Shown here piece by piece: positions 16,565 through 24,592 of a DNA stretch of 64,000 nucleotides (position 1 is its first letter; each line of letters starts with the position of its first letter). The notes beneath the pieces are model-generated. The model was not told the DNA's origin. It saw only the letters and a list, made by a program, of their open reading frames with translations, and searched no databases. This DNA is from Bacillus sp. Xin1. Its GTDB lineage: Bacteria > Bacillota > Bacilli > Bacillales > Bacillaceae_G. The stretch spans positions 86,475 through 150,474 of the forward strand of contig NZ_JABUAE010000008.1 of assembly GCF_013314535.1 (NCBI RefSeq), written 5' to 3'. Both the position numbers and the translations under genes were made by a program.

Positions 16565-16714
16565 ATGAAGAAAAAACTTTTAGTTATCTTCTTATTTTCC
16601 TTTGCAATGCATATGTCATCAAATTAAATGACGATGGCAGAATCTCAAACGAACGTTGTAGAAAAGTTTATTCAAGCTTTAATCAATAGAGATGAAAAGT
16701 TAATAAAGTCCTAA
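16565..16714 (+). pseudogene. Broken secreted-protein stub
   Basis: ATG 16565 begins a signal-peptide-like segment (MKKKLLVIFLFSFAMHMSSN) that ends at TAA 16625. The same frame resumes with MTMAESQTNVVEKFIQALIN and stops at 16712. The two pieces look like the start of one exported protein interrupted by a nonsense codon, with the rest deleted. The family is not identifiable. The 16292-16811 gap otherwise holds only the terminator at 16397. Confidence 0.4.
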
Positions 16715-16811
16715 GTAATTGAGGGAATCATTTATTCTGTTTGAATCTACTGTGTAACTATGGCATTCTTATTAAAAAGGTAATGATCTTTTCTATGTAA
16801 GAACTTTTACT

Positions 16812-17261
16812 TTATAAGGATACAACCTGCTGTTGAATGAGTTTCTTAATAAACGGGCTAATCTTTTCTGGTAATTGATTCAAGTTGAAAAATTTAACTT
16901 CTAAAGATTCTGTGCCATCAGCCTGTAGAATGCCACCTTTTATTTCTTTACACATATAAGCAATTGTGATGGGATAAAATTCATCACAATTCGGTAATTT
17001 CACAAAAAATTCTTTTCCAGAAAAAACACCTACTAAATCGAGTTTTCCAATTTCAATACCTGTTTCTTCGAGAACTTCACGCCTTCCTGCTCCTTCTGTT
17101 GATTCACCTAATTCAATAAACCCACCAGGAACACCCCAAACACCACTTTTTCTCTTCTGAAGTAAAATTTGTCCTTGCTCATTTAAAACAGCAACAGCAA
17201 CTCCTGCTAGATTAAGTGGTCGTGAACCCACAATTTCGCGTAAGTCTTCAATATAGCCCAT
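16812..17261 (-). CDS. NUDIX hydrolase
   Basis: Cleaves nucleoside diphosphates linked to another moiety. The Nudix box is complete: GFIELGESTEGAGRREVLEE then TG. The start at 17261 (MGYIEDLREIVG) follows TTGGAGGA and gives 149 aa. The N-terminal EDLREIVGSRPL is typical of the Bacillus YjhB/MutT-like subgroup; substrate unknown. Monocistronic. Confidence 0.88.
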   Translation of the reverse strand: MGYIEDLREIVGSRPLNLAGVAVAVLNEQGQILLQKRKSGVWGVPGGFIELGESTEGAGRREVLEETGIEIGKLDLVGVFSGKEFFVKLPNCDEFYPITIAYMCKEIKGGILQADGTESLEVKFFNLNQLPEKISPFIKKLIQQQVVSL

Positions 17262-17455
17262 AGTATTGTCCTCCAATAATAGATTGTAAATTTTAAATTA
17301 TGTATTCGAGATGGTGCTACTATATTCCTTTATATTTAGATTTTTAAGAAGTTGAAGAGGTAATGGTTCTCCAAAACATAAAAGTTTCACATACCATACT
17401 GTATTTTGTAGTTTTTAGAAATTTCTTAATGTTATAATGATAAATGGTGATGAAC

Positions 17456-18574
17456 ATGAACTATGATGAAAAACAAATGCGCCGGTTAGAGACGTTAAAA
17501 GAAATTGCAGAGTTGTTAAATGAGGCAACGGATTTACAGGAAATGTTAGAGGAAGTATTACATACACTATTGCAAGTTATGAATTTACAAACAGGATGGG
17601 TATTTTTTATTGATAAAAAAGGAACGTATCGTATGCTTGTTGATAGAAATTTGCCGCCAGCACTCACATGGAAAGAAAAGAAACCGATGTGTGAGGGAGA
17701 CTGTTGGTGTGTAAATCGATTCGTAAATGGGCGTCTAGAAAAGGCGACAAATATTATTGAGTGTAAACGAATTGAAGATGCCATTGAATATAATTGGGGA
17801 GAGACGGAAGAAATTACACATCATGCGACGATTCCTCTTCGCGCTGGAGCAGAGAAGTTCGGCTTATTAAATGTCGCTTCACCTCATAAAACACATTTTA
17901 CAGAGGAAGAACTGGCATTGTTAGAAGCGATTGCGTTCCAAATCGGAACAACAATACAACGAATTCAGTTAGTTGAGAAAGAGCGGAAATATGTAGTGGT
18001 AGCGGAGAGAAACAGGCTTGCACGCGATTTACACGATTCGGTGAAACAATTGTTATTTTCTATTATGTTAACGGCTAGAGGTACTCTTGATATGACGAAG
18101 GACAAAGAATTACAAGAGATGCTTAGTTACATAGGCGAATTATCGCAAGAAGCGCTAGAAGAGATGACATTATTAATTTGGCAATTACGTCCAGAAGGAT
18201 TAGAAAAAGGGCTTGCAGAAGCAGTGCAGAATTATGGAAAACTATTAGGTATTCAAGTAACAATTCGAATTGATGGGGTTATTTCAATTGGTGATGAAAT
18301 AGAAGAAGTGCTATGGCGTGTGAGTCAGGAAGCCTTACATAATTGTAAAAAGCATGCTTCATGTGAGAGGGTATCTGTTAGCTTGAAAACAGAAAATAAT
18401 AAATTGAACTTTCAAATTGAAGATAACGGCATTGGGTTTGTTAGAGAAACAGTAAGAGATTCAGCACTTGGTTTAAAAAGTATGAAAGAACGAATTGAAC
18501 TGATGAAAGGAACATTTCGGATCAAAACGAAGCCGGGACAGGGAACAAAGATTGAGATTCAATTACCGGTTTGA
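17456..18574 (+). CDS. GAF-domain sensor histidine kinase with a cysteine cluster (AirS/YhcS-like)
   Basis: Cytosolic sensor kinase. A GAF domain (about residues 25-175) contains C79, C83, C85 and C103 in a CX3CXCX17C pattern, the arrangement that holds a redox-active 2Fe-2S cluster in S. aureus AirS. It is followed by a HisKA_3 helix (NRLARDLHDSVKQLLFS) and an HATPase_c domain (DNGIGF, GLKSMKERIE). No membrane segment is visible. GGTGA sits 5 nt before the chosen ATG; an in-frame ATG at 17444 lacks a site. The regulator gene starts 14 nt after its stop. Oxygen/redox sensing is inferred from the cysteines. Confidence 0.85.
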   Translation: MNYDEKQMRRLETLKEIAELLNEATDLQEMLEEVLHTLLQVMNLQTGWVFFIDKKGTYRMLVDRNLPPALTWKEKKPMCEGDCWCVNRFVNGRLEKATNIIECKRIEDAIEYNWGETEEITHHATIPLRAGAEKFGLLNVASPHKTHFTEEELALLEAIAFQIGTTIQRIQLVEKERKYVVVAERNRLARDLHDSVKQLLFSIMLTARGTLDMTKDKELQEMLSYIGELSQEALEEMTLLIWQLRPEGLEKGLAEAVQNYGKLLGIQVTIRIDGVISIGDEIEEVLWRVSQEALHNCKKHASCERVSVSLKTENNKLNFQIEDNGIGFVRETVRDSALGLKSMKERIELMKGTFRIKTKPGQGTKIEIQLPV

Positions 18575-18588
18575 AAGGGAGAATTGCA

Positions 18589-19224
18589 TTGAAAATTAAA
18601 CTATTACTTGTAGAAGATCATCATATTGTTCGGAGGGGACTCGTATTCTTTCTAAAAACGAAAGAGGAATTTGAAATTATAGGAGAAGCAGAGAATGGGG
18701 AAGATGCGTTAGCGCTTGTTCAAAAAGAAAAACCAGATGTAGTATTAATGGATGTGTTAATGCCAAAAATGGATGGAATTGAAGCGACAAAAAGATTGAA
18801 GCAATATGACGCTACAATTAAAATCCTTATGTTGAGCAGTTTTTCAGAGCAAGATTACGTTCTTCCAGCGCTGGAAGCTGGTGCGGATGGTTATCAACTA
18901 AAAGAAGTACAACCAGATCAACTTGTTGCTTCCATTATTGCTGTATATCAAGGTAATGCAAATTTTCATCCAAAAGTAACGCCTGCTTTGCTCAGACGAC
19001 CAGTAGCGCAAGAGAAAAAACAAGATAGTTTATTTATGTTGACAAAAAGAGAAAAAGAAGTACTTCGTGAGATTGCAAAAGGAAGAAGTAATAAAGAAAT
19101 AGCAGCAGAGCTTCATATTACAGAACAGACAGTTAAAACCCATGTTTCAAATGTCCTTGCTAAATTAGAAGTAGATGATCGAACGCAAGCGGCTTTGTAT
19201 GCTGTGAAGAATGGTGTTGTATAG
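18589..19224 (+). CDS. NarL/FixJ-family response regulator (AirR-like)
   Basis: Partner of the upstream kinase. The receiver domain has the acidic pair E9-D10 and phosphoacceptor D55 in VLMDVLMPK; the C-terminal LuxR helix-turn-helix is LTKREKEVLREIAKGRSNKE and onward. TTG 18589 follows GAAAGGGAG by 7 nt and gives MKIKLLLVEDHH (211 aa), better than an in-frame TTG at 18571 that overlaps the kinase stop. Target genes cannot be inferred. Confidence 0.9.
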   Translation: MKIKLLLVEDHHIVRRGLVFFLKTKEEFEIIGEAENGEDALALVQKEKPDVVLMDVLMPKMDGIEATKRLKQYDATIKILMLSSFSEQDYVLPALEAGADGYQLKEVQPDQLVASIIAVYQGNANFHPKVTPALLRRPVAQEKKQDSLFMLTKREKEVLREIAKGRSNKEIAAELHITEQTVKTHVSNVLAKLEVDDRTQAALYAVKNGVV

Positions 19225-19613
19225 AAAAAGTATATAACAATACCGAATAAAGGTTTTTCTTCTTTCAATAATTAGGTACAATAAAGCTACTATGGAACGG
19301 TTAGCTTAGCATAGTTTATTAGACACGTTATATGTGGGACTGTCATTACAGCGACAAGAGGAAACGTTAAAAAACTTACAGAGTATACGTGAAACAATTT
19401 CAATGAAGCGGATATAAAACCAGTGTATCTAGTTGCACTGTTTTATGCACCCTATGAACAACTGTAAGTTTCTGATAGAGAATTGATTTTAAATGTATTT
19501 CATGGGCATCAAATGAAAGGGTCTATTTGAAGGGGAAGGAGTGTCCTTTTAAATAGGCCCTTTTTGTATGCTACAGAAGGCGTTGCTGTAAAATGAGTTT
19601 TCTTCAAATTAGG
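19225..19613. other. Non-coding gap with a decayed coding trace and a terminator
   Basis: From 19339 to 19467 one frame reads TVITATRGNVKKLTEYT, a TGA, then NNFNEADIKPVYLVALFYAP, suggesting a dead gene tail broken by one nonsense codon. A hairpin at 19516-19565 follows. No intact gene is seen. Confidence 0.3.
19516..19565 (+). terminator. Terminator
   Basis: AAAGGGTCTATTT / AAATAGGCCCTTT arms with one G.T pair, then T-run. Confidence 0.75.
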
Positions 19614-19772
19614 CTATTTCTTTTTGTTTACCCCAAACACTCCTCCAATTGCAATACCAATTCCTATCCCTAAAGCCAGATTATCCATAAGTAAACCATA
19701 AGATACTCCTAATGCTGTTCCTATAGCTTCATTGCTTTGTGAGAGTATACCTCCTTTTTGTAGAGACAGCAT
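19614..19772 (-). CDS. Small glycine-zipper protein, 5' end probably rearranged
   Basis: A 52-aa frame ending LALGIGIGIAIGGVFGVNKKK, a glycine-zipper-like membrane helix preceded by SQSNEAIGTALGVSYGLLMD. The only ATG (19772) lacks a close ribosome site, whereas an AAAGGAGG lies inside the frame with no start codon behind it. The original start was therefore probably lost where the gene abuts the gnd remnant on the other strand. Confidence 0.45.
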   Translation of the reverse strand: MLSLQKGGILSQSNEAIGTALGVSYGLLMDNLALGIGIGIAIGGVFGVNKKK

Positions 19773-19915
19773 TAGAATTACAAACATCTGCTCCAGTTAT
19801 TGCAATGTCATTGTTCATGCGTTACCGTTCTCAAGAAGATGATACATTCCGCGGGAAAGTTGTTTCAGCACTTCGAAATCAGTTTGGCGGACATGCTGTT
19901 GTGAAAAATGACTAA
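19763..19915 (+). pseudogene. C-terminal remnant of 6-phosphogluconate dehydrogenase (YqeC/GntZ type)
   Basis: Fifty residues that read as the C-terminus of the short, decarboxylating 6-phosphogluconate dehydrogenase: ETALELQTSAPVIAMSLFMR, then DDTFRGKVVSALRNQFGGHA and a stop. The remaining ~250 residues are absent. The gene's own terminator (19929-19957) survives. A deletion or replacement removed the 5' part; the junction lies near 19763, inside an opposing small gene. Confidence 0.75.
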
Positions 19916-19928
19916 TTAATAGATTAGG

Positions 19929-19957
19929 AGCTCATACGAAAGTATGAGTTCTTTTTG
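19929..19957 (+). terminator. Terminator retained from the lost gnd gene
   Basis: AGCTCATAC / GTATGAGTT hairpin with loop GAAA and T-run. Confidence 0.8.
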
Positions 19958-20064
19958 TATTTCTCATACTATTTTCTCAAGGCTTTTCCCTCTTTTTACT
20001 GTTTTTTGTATGGAATTTTCTGATAGTATAGAGATAGAAGCTAAAATAAAGGAGAGAAATAAAC

Positions 20065-20601
20065 ATGAAATTAGTCGTAATTAACGGAACACCGCGTAAA
20101 TTTGGTAGAACACGTGTCATTGCAAAATATATTGCAGAGCAATTTGAAGGAGAGTTATATGATTTAGCAACAGAGCAATTGCCCTTATATAACGGTGAAG
20201 AATCACAACGTGAATTAGAAGCGGTAACGAAATTAAAAACATTAGTGAAGGAAGCTGACGGTGTTGTGCTTTGCACACCTGAGTATCATAATGCGATGAG
20301 TGGTGCGCTTAAAAACGCATTAGATTTCTTAAGCAGCAGTGAATTTGTCCATAAACCAGTTGCTTTATTAGCGGTTGCTGGCGGTGGGAAAGGCGGTATA
20401 AATGCGCTTAATAGTATGCGCACTGTTGCACGAGGCGTATATGCGAATGCAATTCCTAAACAAGTTGTATTAGACGGCTTATATGTGCAAGATGGTGAGC
20501 TGAGTGAAGATGCAAAACCGTTAATCCACGATCTTTTCAAAGAATTAAAAGCATATATGAGTGTGTATAAAGAAGTGAAAAAGCAATTAGGTGTTGAGTG
20601 A
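20065..20601 (+). CDS. azr: NADPH-dependent FMN reductase / azoreductase
   Basis: Flavodoxin-fold flavoenzyme closely resembling B. subtilis Azr (YhdA). It has VINGTPRKFGRTR (FMN phosphate loop), CTPEYHNAMSGALKNALDFL and AVAGGGKGGINALNSMRTV. 178 aa is the normal length. The ATG follows AAAGGAG. It is the second azoreductase in the window, from a family distinct from azoR at the left edge. Monocistronic. Confidence 0.88.
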   Translation: MKLVVINGTPRKFGRTRVIAKYIAEQFEGELYDLATEQLPLYNGEESQRELEAVTKLKTLVKEADGVVLCTPEYHNAMSGALKNALDFLSSSEFVHKPVALLAVAGGGKGGINALNSMRTVARGVYANAIPKQVVLDGLYVQDGELSEDAKPLIHDLFKELKAYMSVYKEVKKQLGVE

Positions 20602-20783
20602 TAAGCATCTAGTGTGCTGTGAATCCCAATGATGAACCTTTAAGGGCTAGTGGTTTATAATCCATTGGCTCTTGGATAAATATGAAATCGTTTCCATTAA
20701 TTTTGGTTCATACAAGCGTAATGTAAACAAATGATTGGTTAGAAAAACTATTATATTGTTTGAAAACAAGGTGGTGAATAAGG

Positions 20784-21578
20784 ATGATTACACATTTTTC
20801 AGAGCTGAAATTACAAACAGTATCGATCCAAGGGGTAGAACAAGTGTATGCAAAACGTCTTGGCATCCCAGTTTTATCAAAAACGGATAAACAAATAAGC
20901 TTTCAATTAACTCCACATGTTACATTATTTTTTGAAGAAGTATATGAACCGATTTCACCTGCTCATGTTGCTTTTCAAGTACCATTTTCAAAGTTTTACG
21001 AAACTGCAAAGTGGGTTCAAGAATCAGGTCTGCTTATTATAGAGTGGGAAGATGGTCATGAAATTGATGAAGAGGACGGGCGGTTAAATCTATATTTCCG
21101 TGATGGAGATGGAAATCTTCTTGAAATTATTGCACATAATTATATTATTGAGGAGGTTTTAATTCCATGCACACCGTTGAACATTTTGTATGTAAGAGAA
21201 GTAGGTTGCCCAGTTAAAAGTGTACCTATATTTAGAGAGTGGCTAAAATCTAATTTAAGTATGAAAACATTTGAAGACGGTGAAATTTTTAATTTTGTAG
21301 TTAGTGGTACAGCTCATATTGTTGCAAGTTGGAAAGGGAGAACTTGGATTCCGATTGCAATGAAAGCTTTACCGCCAAAAATACATATTTCACTTGGGAC
21401 ACCAAGCCTCCACTTCATACAAAAAGTTCGGAATCAACTTAGACAAAATGAAGTACCATGTCAATTTAGTAAGAATGAAATATCGTTAGTTCAAGAAGGG
21501 TATTCTTTTTCTATACAACATACTCCGCATTTTAAAGCTGAAATTCCAAATAAGTTAAATTTGCCACTTTCTATTTAA
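20784..21578 (+). CDS. VOC (glyoxalase/bleomycin resistance) superfamily protein
   Basis: The N-terminal half (residues 1-115) has VOC beta-alpha-beta topology with LNLYFRDGDGNLLEIIAHN as the characteristic closing strand. The C-terminal half (about 125-264) may be a second, diverged VOC unit. Metal ligands are not obvious, so catalysis is uncertain. The ATG follows AAGGTGG. No partner gene is adjacent. Confidence 0.75.
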   Translation: MITHFSELKLQTVSIQGVEQVYAKRLGIPVLSKTDKQISFQLTPHVTLFFEEVYEPISPAHVAFQVPFSKFYETAKWVQESGLLIIEWEDGHEIDEEDGRLNLYFRDGDGNLLEIIAHNYIIEEVLIPCTPLNILYVREVGCPVKSVPIFREWLKSNLSMKTFEDGEIFNFVVSGTAHIVASWKGRTWIPIAMKALPPKIHISLGTPSLHFIQKVRNQLRQNEVPCQFSKNEISLVQEGYSFSIQHTPHFKAEIPNKLNLPLSI

Positions 21579-21618
21579 GTGGTATTTTTTTGAGTTGTTA
21601 TTGGAAATGTTTTCTATT

Positions 21619-21662
21619 AAACAACAGGTGTTTTGACTTATATTCAAAACACCTGTTGTTTA
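21619..21662. terminator. Bidirectional terminator between convergent genes
   Basis: Long near-perfect arms AAACAACAGGTGTTTTGA / TCAAAACACCTGTTGTTT. Confidence 0.85.
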
Positions 21663-21686
21663 ATTCATTTGATTGCTATACACGCA

Positions 21687-22109
21687 TTAATGATTTGGAT
21701 ACGTCTCTTGCAAAAAACTTACAGATTGTTTAATTAGCGCTTTTAGAACATTGATATCAATATCTGCTAATTTGTTAATGTATATACACGCTTTTCCAGA
21801 TGTGTGTTTTCCAAAGTCTTTTAATAGCTCTTCTCGCTCAGGATCACCAGTTGCAAAATATAAACTAATTTTCGCCTTGCGAGGGGAAAATCCTACTAAT
21901 GGGGCATCTCCTTCATGACCAGATGCATATTTATAATGATATGTACCAAATCCAATTATACTTGGGCCCCACATCTTTGCTAGATAACCTGTTGTTTCAG
22001 TAAAGATATCTAATAACTGATATGCGTCTTCTCGTTTTTTTAGGTTATCAACACTTTCAATGAACTCGATTACACTATTGTTGGTTTCAGTTGTTTTGAG
22101 TTTATACAT
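21687..22109 (-). CDS. DUF1801-domain protein
   Basis: 140 aa with the DUF1801 pattern: KREDAYQLLDIFTETTGYLA, then MWGPSIIGFGTYHYKY and GFSPRKAKISLYF. The family (YdhG-like) is widespread and uncharacterised; a small-molecule or iron role has been suggested for relatives but is not shown here. The ATG follows AAAAGGGGCGATG. Monocistronic. Confidence 0.8.
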   Translation of the reverse strand: MYKLKTTETNNSVIEFIESVDNLKKREDAYQLLDIFTETTGYLAKMWGPSIIGFGTYHYKYASGHEGDAPLVGFSPRKAKISLYFATGDPEREELLKDFGKHTSGKACIYINKLADIDINVLKALIKQSVSFLQETYPNH

Positions 22110-22245
22110 AAGAGCATCGCCCCTTTTTAGATATAAGTTTTATTACATATTTTATTATAATACATACAGGATCTCATGTATTCTTAAAAGAAATAGAAGC
22201 TTTTGAATAAAAGTTTATTTTCTCTTTTCACCAAAAAACACAAAA

Positions 22246-22458
22246 TTATTTCATTTCATCTAACTTATCTTTTTTTCTAAGTAAATTTGCTTTTGTTACA
22301 CCTCTAGAGATAATAAATAAAAATAAGTTAACTAAAACTAAAATGACATCTATACAAATGGCCCAAGAATCATTTTTTATAAAAGAATTCGTTATAACCA
22401 ATAGTAATAAGCTAATTCCTGAAATTAAACGTACTGTGTTTTGTTCTATTTTTAACAT
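22246..22458 (-). CDS. Small two-helix membrane protein
   Basis: 70 aa with two hydrophobic segments (LISGISLLLLVITNSFI and ICIDVILVLVNLFLFII) and a lysine-rich tail (LLRKKDKLDEMK) that should face the cytoplasm. A good AAAGGAGATG site precedes the ATG. No family is recognised. Likely monocistronic. Confidence 0.6.
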   Translation of the reverse strand: MLKIEQNTVRLISGISLLLLVITNSFIKNDSWAICIDVILVLVNLFLFIISRGVTKANLLRKKDKLDEMK

Positions 22459-22562
22459 AAGATCATCTCCTTTTCACTATATTACAATATCCTTATTGCA
22501 TTTGATATATATTATATTAAATTATAAAGATGTAATGAATGCACTAAATGTAACCTTTTATC

Positions 22563-22667
22563 CTAAATGAACAGGCAGAAATATATGCCCTTCAAGATGC
22601 AAGGGGCAATAAGGAAGTTAGGGAGATAGAGCTTTTACGGCCAGTGGGAGAGCTACACGCTGATTAA
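22563..22667 (+). pseudogene. Possible C-terminal coding remnant
   Basis: An open stretch without a start codon reads NEQAEIYALQDARGNKEVRE and continues to a stop at 22665. Its charged, protein-like composition suggests the tail of a lost gene. Family unknown. The 22459-22798 gap is otherwise featureless. Confidence 0.25.
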
Positions 22668-22798
22668 AGTTTCATATTATTTTGATACCTATAAAATGCG
22701 TTGGAAATAAGGAGAAACTTCCAACAAATCCATTGTATGACGAGAGAGAAAATACAAAATCTATAAGGGAACCATATAAAAAGAGGATGTGAAACAAA

Positions 22799-22912
22799 AT
22801 GGGAAAAACAAAAGCATTAGGTTCAGCGAAACATAAAGGAAACCAAACTCAGTGCCATACATCTTCTAAAAAGGGGCGTAATGCTCAAAACGCAGGACAA
22901 CGCAGTCACTAA
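22799..22912 (+). CDS. Small basic protein, SASP-like composition
   Basis: 37 aa (MGKTKALGSAKHKGNQTQCH and onward, ending NAQNAGQRSH), rich in Gly, Lys, Gln, Asn and Ser, like the minor small acid-soluble spore proteins, but I cannot match it to a named Ssp family. The site AGAGGATGTG precedes the ATG. A lone cysteine is unusual for that group. Expression in the forespore would be the test. Confidence 0.5.
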   Translation: MGKTKALGSAKHKGNQTQCHTSSKKGRNAQNAGQRSH

Positions 22913-22975
22913 AAAACACTTCTGTCTCCCTTTCTTTTTCTATATAATATAAAGAAAGGGAGTGTAAGCTTATAT

Positions 22976-23533
22976 ATGAACAAATGGATACTACTTGTTA
23001 TGTTGTTATTTCCACCATTATGTATGATGTATATGACATATCGAATGAAAAAAGTTGCTTATGAAAAAGTAAGTGATAACGCTCCATATGTAATAATTTT
23101 AGGTGCAAAATTATTCGGGGATAAACCATCTTTATCTCTTCAAAACCGTTTAGATGTAGCCTTAATGTATTTAAATTCTCATCCAGAGGCAAAAGTAATT
23201 GTTTCTGGAGGGCAAGGAGAAGATGAGGATATTCCTGAAGCACACAGTATGCGAAATTATTTAATACAACATGGGATTGAAGAGGAGCGTATTTTCATTG
23301 AGGATCGTTCGACAAGTACTTATGAAAATTTAAAGTTTAGCATGGATCTATACCATGTAACGCACGCGGTAGTTGTGAGTAATACATATCATCTATATCG
23401 AACAAAAATTATTGCTAAGCGTTTAGGAATGAAAATGGAATCGCTCGCAGCACCAACGCCAAGGCGTTCAAAGAAGAAAGCATATATGCGTGAGTATGCA
23501 GCGATTATTAAAACAACATTATTCGACCATTAG
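22976..23533 (+). CDS. YdcF/SanA-family protein (DUF218)
   Basis: An N-terminal membrane anchor (ILLVMLLFPPLCMMYMTY) precedes a DUF218 domain with VIILGAKLFGDKPS, KVIVSGGQGEDEDIPEA and EDRSTSTYENLKFS. The domain is linked to envelope integrity in other bacteria and may bind S-adenosylmethionine in YdcF. 185 aa. The start sits behind AAAGGGAGTG with a long spacer. Monocistronic. Confidence 0.85.
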   Translation: MNKWILLVMLLFPPLCMMYMTYRMKKVAYEKVSDNAPYVIILGAKLFGDKPSLSLQNRLDVALMYLNSHPEAKVIVSGGQGEDEDIPEAHSMRNYLIQHGIEEERIFIEDRSTSTYENLKFSMDLYHVTHAVVVSNTYHLYRTKIIAKRLGMKMESLAAPTPRRSKKKAYMREYAAIIKTTLFDH

Positions 23534-23557
23534 AGCTCAAATAAGGGCTCTTTTTTA
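23532..23557 (+). terminator. Terminator of the DUF218 gene
   Basis: AGAGC / GCTCT short stem then six T, overlapping the stop codon. Confidence 0.65.
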
Positions 23558-23635
23558 TGAGGAAAAAGCGTATTATTTGAAAAGAAAGCAAGATTCTATC
23601 AGAATGAAAGAAACAACAATAAGGGAGTTGTATTT

Positions 23636-24589
23636 GTGATACGATTTAATCATGTGTCAAAAGCATATGAAGATGGTACGAAAGCAGTAGATTCATTACA
23701 TTTAGAGATTAAAAAAGGAGAATTTTTCGTTCTAATCGGTCCGAGTGGTTGTGGAAAAACAACAACGATGAAAATGATTAATCGTTTAATTGAAACGACA
23801 GAAGGTTCAATTTTTATCGACGGCAAAGACATTCAAGATTACAATATCCATGAACTACGTTGGGATATTGGGTACGTTCTACAACAAATCGCATTGTTTC
23901 CGCATATGACAATTGCTGAAAATATTGCGATTGTACCTGAAATGAGGAAATGGAGTAAAGAAAAAGTTCGGGAGCGTGTGGATGAGTTACTTGATATGGT
24001 TGGATTAGATCCGGATGTGTATCGAAATCGTATGCCTGATGAATTATCTGGTGGACAAAAGCAGCGTGTGGGAGTTGTACGAGCATTGGCTGCCAACCCC
24101 AAAATCGTTCTGATGGATGAACCATTCAGTGCACTAGATCCATTAAGCCGAGAACAGTTGCAAAGGGATATTGTAAAATTACAGAAAAAAATTCAAAAAA
24201 CAATTGTATTTGTGACACATGATATGCAAGAAGCGTTAACACTTGGTGATCGTATTTGTGTGATGAGAAAAGGAAAAATTGTTCAATTAGATACACCGGA
24301 AGGAATCATACAAAACCCAGTAAATGATTTTGTGGAAGAATTTATTGGAAATCGTGTTCGCCCTTGGTACGAAGGGAAGATTATTGAAGATGTATTGCCT
24401 CTAGCGAGTGATAGACAAGTAGACAATCATGCCTTATCTCTCTCCCTACATGATTCACTACAAGAAGCATTGATTCGTTTGGAAGCAGAAGAGGCAATCC
24501 CGATTGAAAGAGAGGGGCAATATGTAGGGACATTAACGAGCCGTCATATTGTGGCGTATTTGGCTAGACAAATGAAGGAGAGGGGGTAA
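23636..24589 (+). CDS. egtV: ABC transporter ATPase with CBS domain, ergothioneine/quaternary-amine importer
   Basis: Energises the permease encoded just downstream. Walker A GPSGCGKTT, signature LSGGQKQR, Walker B VLMDEPFSALDP and H-loop VTHDMQEA are intact. A C-terminal extension after residue 240 ends in a partial CBS-like unit (EEAIPIEREGQYVGTLTSRH), as in OpuCA-type osmoregulated importers. GTG 23636 follows AAGGGAG. The permease-binder gene starts 3 nt after the stop, so they form one operon. Glycine-betaine transport is the alternative role. Confidence 0.85.
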   Translation: MIRFNHVSKAYEDGTKAVDSLHLEIKKGEFFVLIGPSGCGKTTTMKMINRLIETTEGSIFIDGKDIQDYNIHELRWDIGYVLQQIALFPHMTIAENIAIVPEMRKWSKEKVRERVDELLDMVGLDPDVYRNRMPDELSGGQKQRVGVVRALAANPKIVLMDEPFSALDPLSREQLQRDIVKLQKKIQKTIVFVTHDMQEALTLGDRICVMRKGKIVQLDTPEGIIQNPVNDFVEEFIGNRVRPWYEGKIIEDVLPLASDRQVDNHALSLSLHDSLQEALIRLEAEEAIPIEREGQYVGTLTSRHIVAYLARQMKERG

Positions 24590-24592
24590 ATC

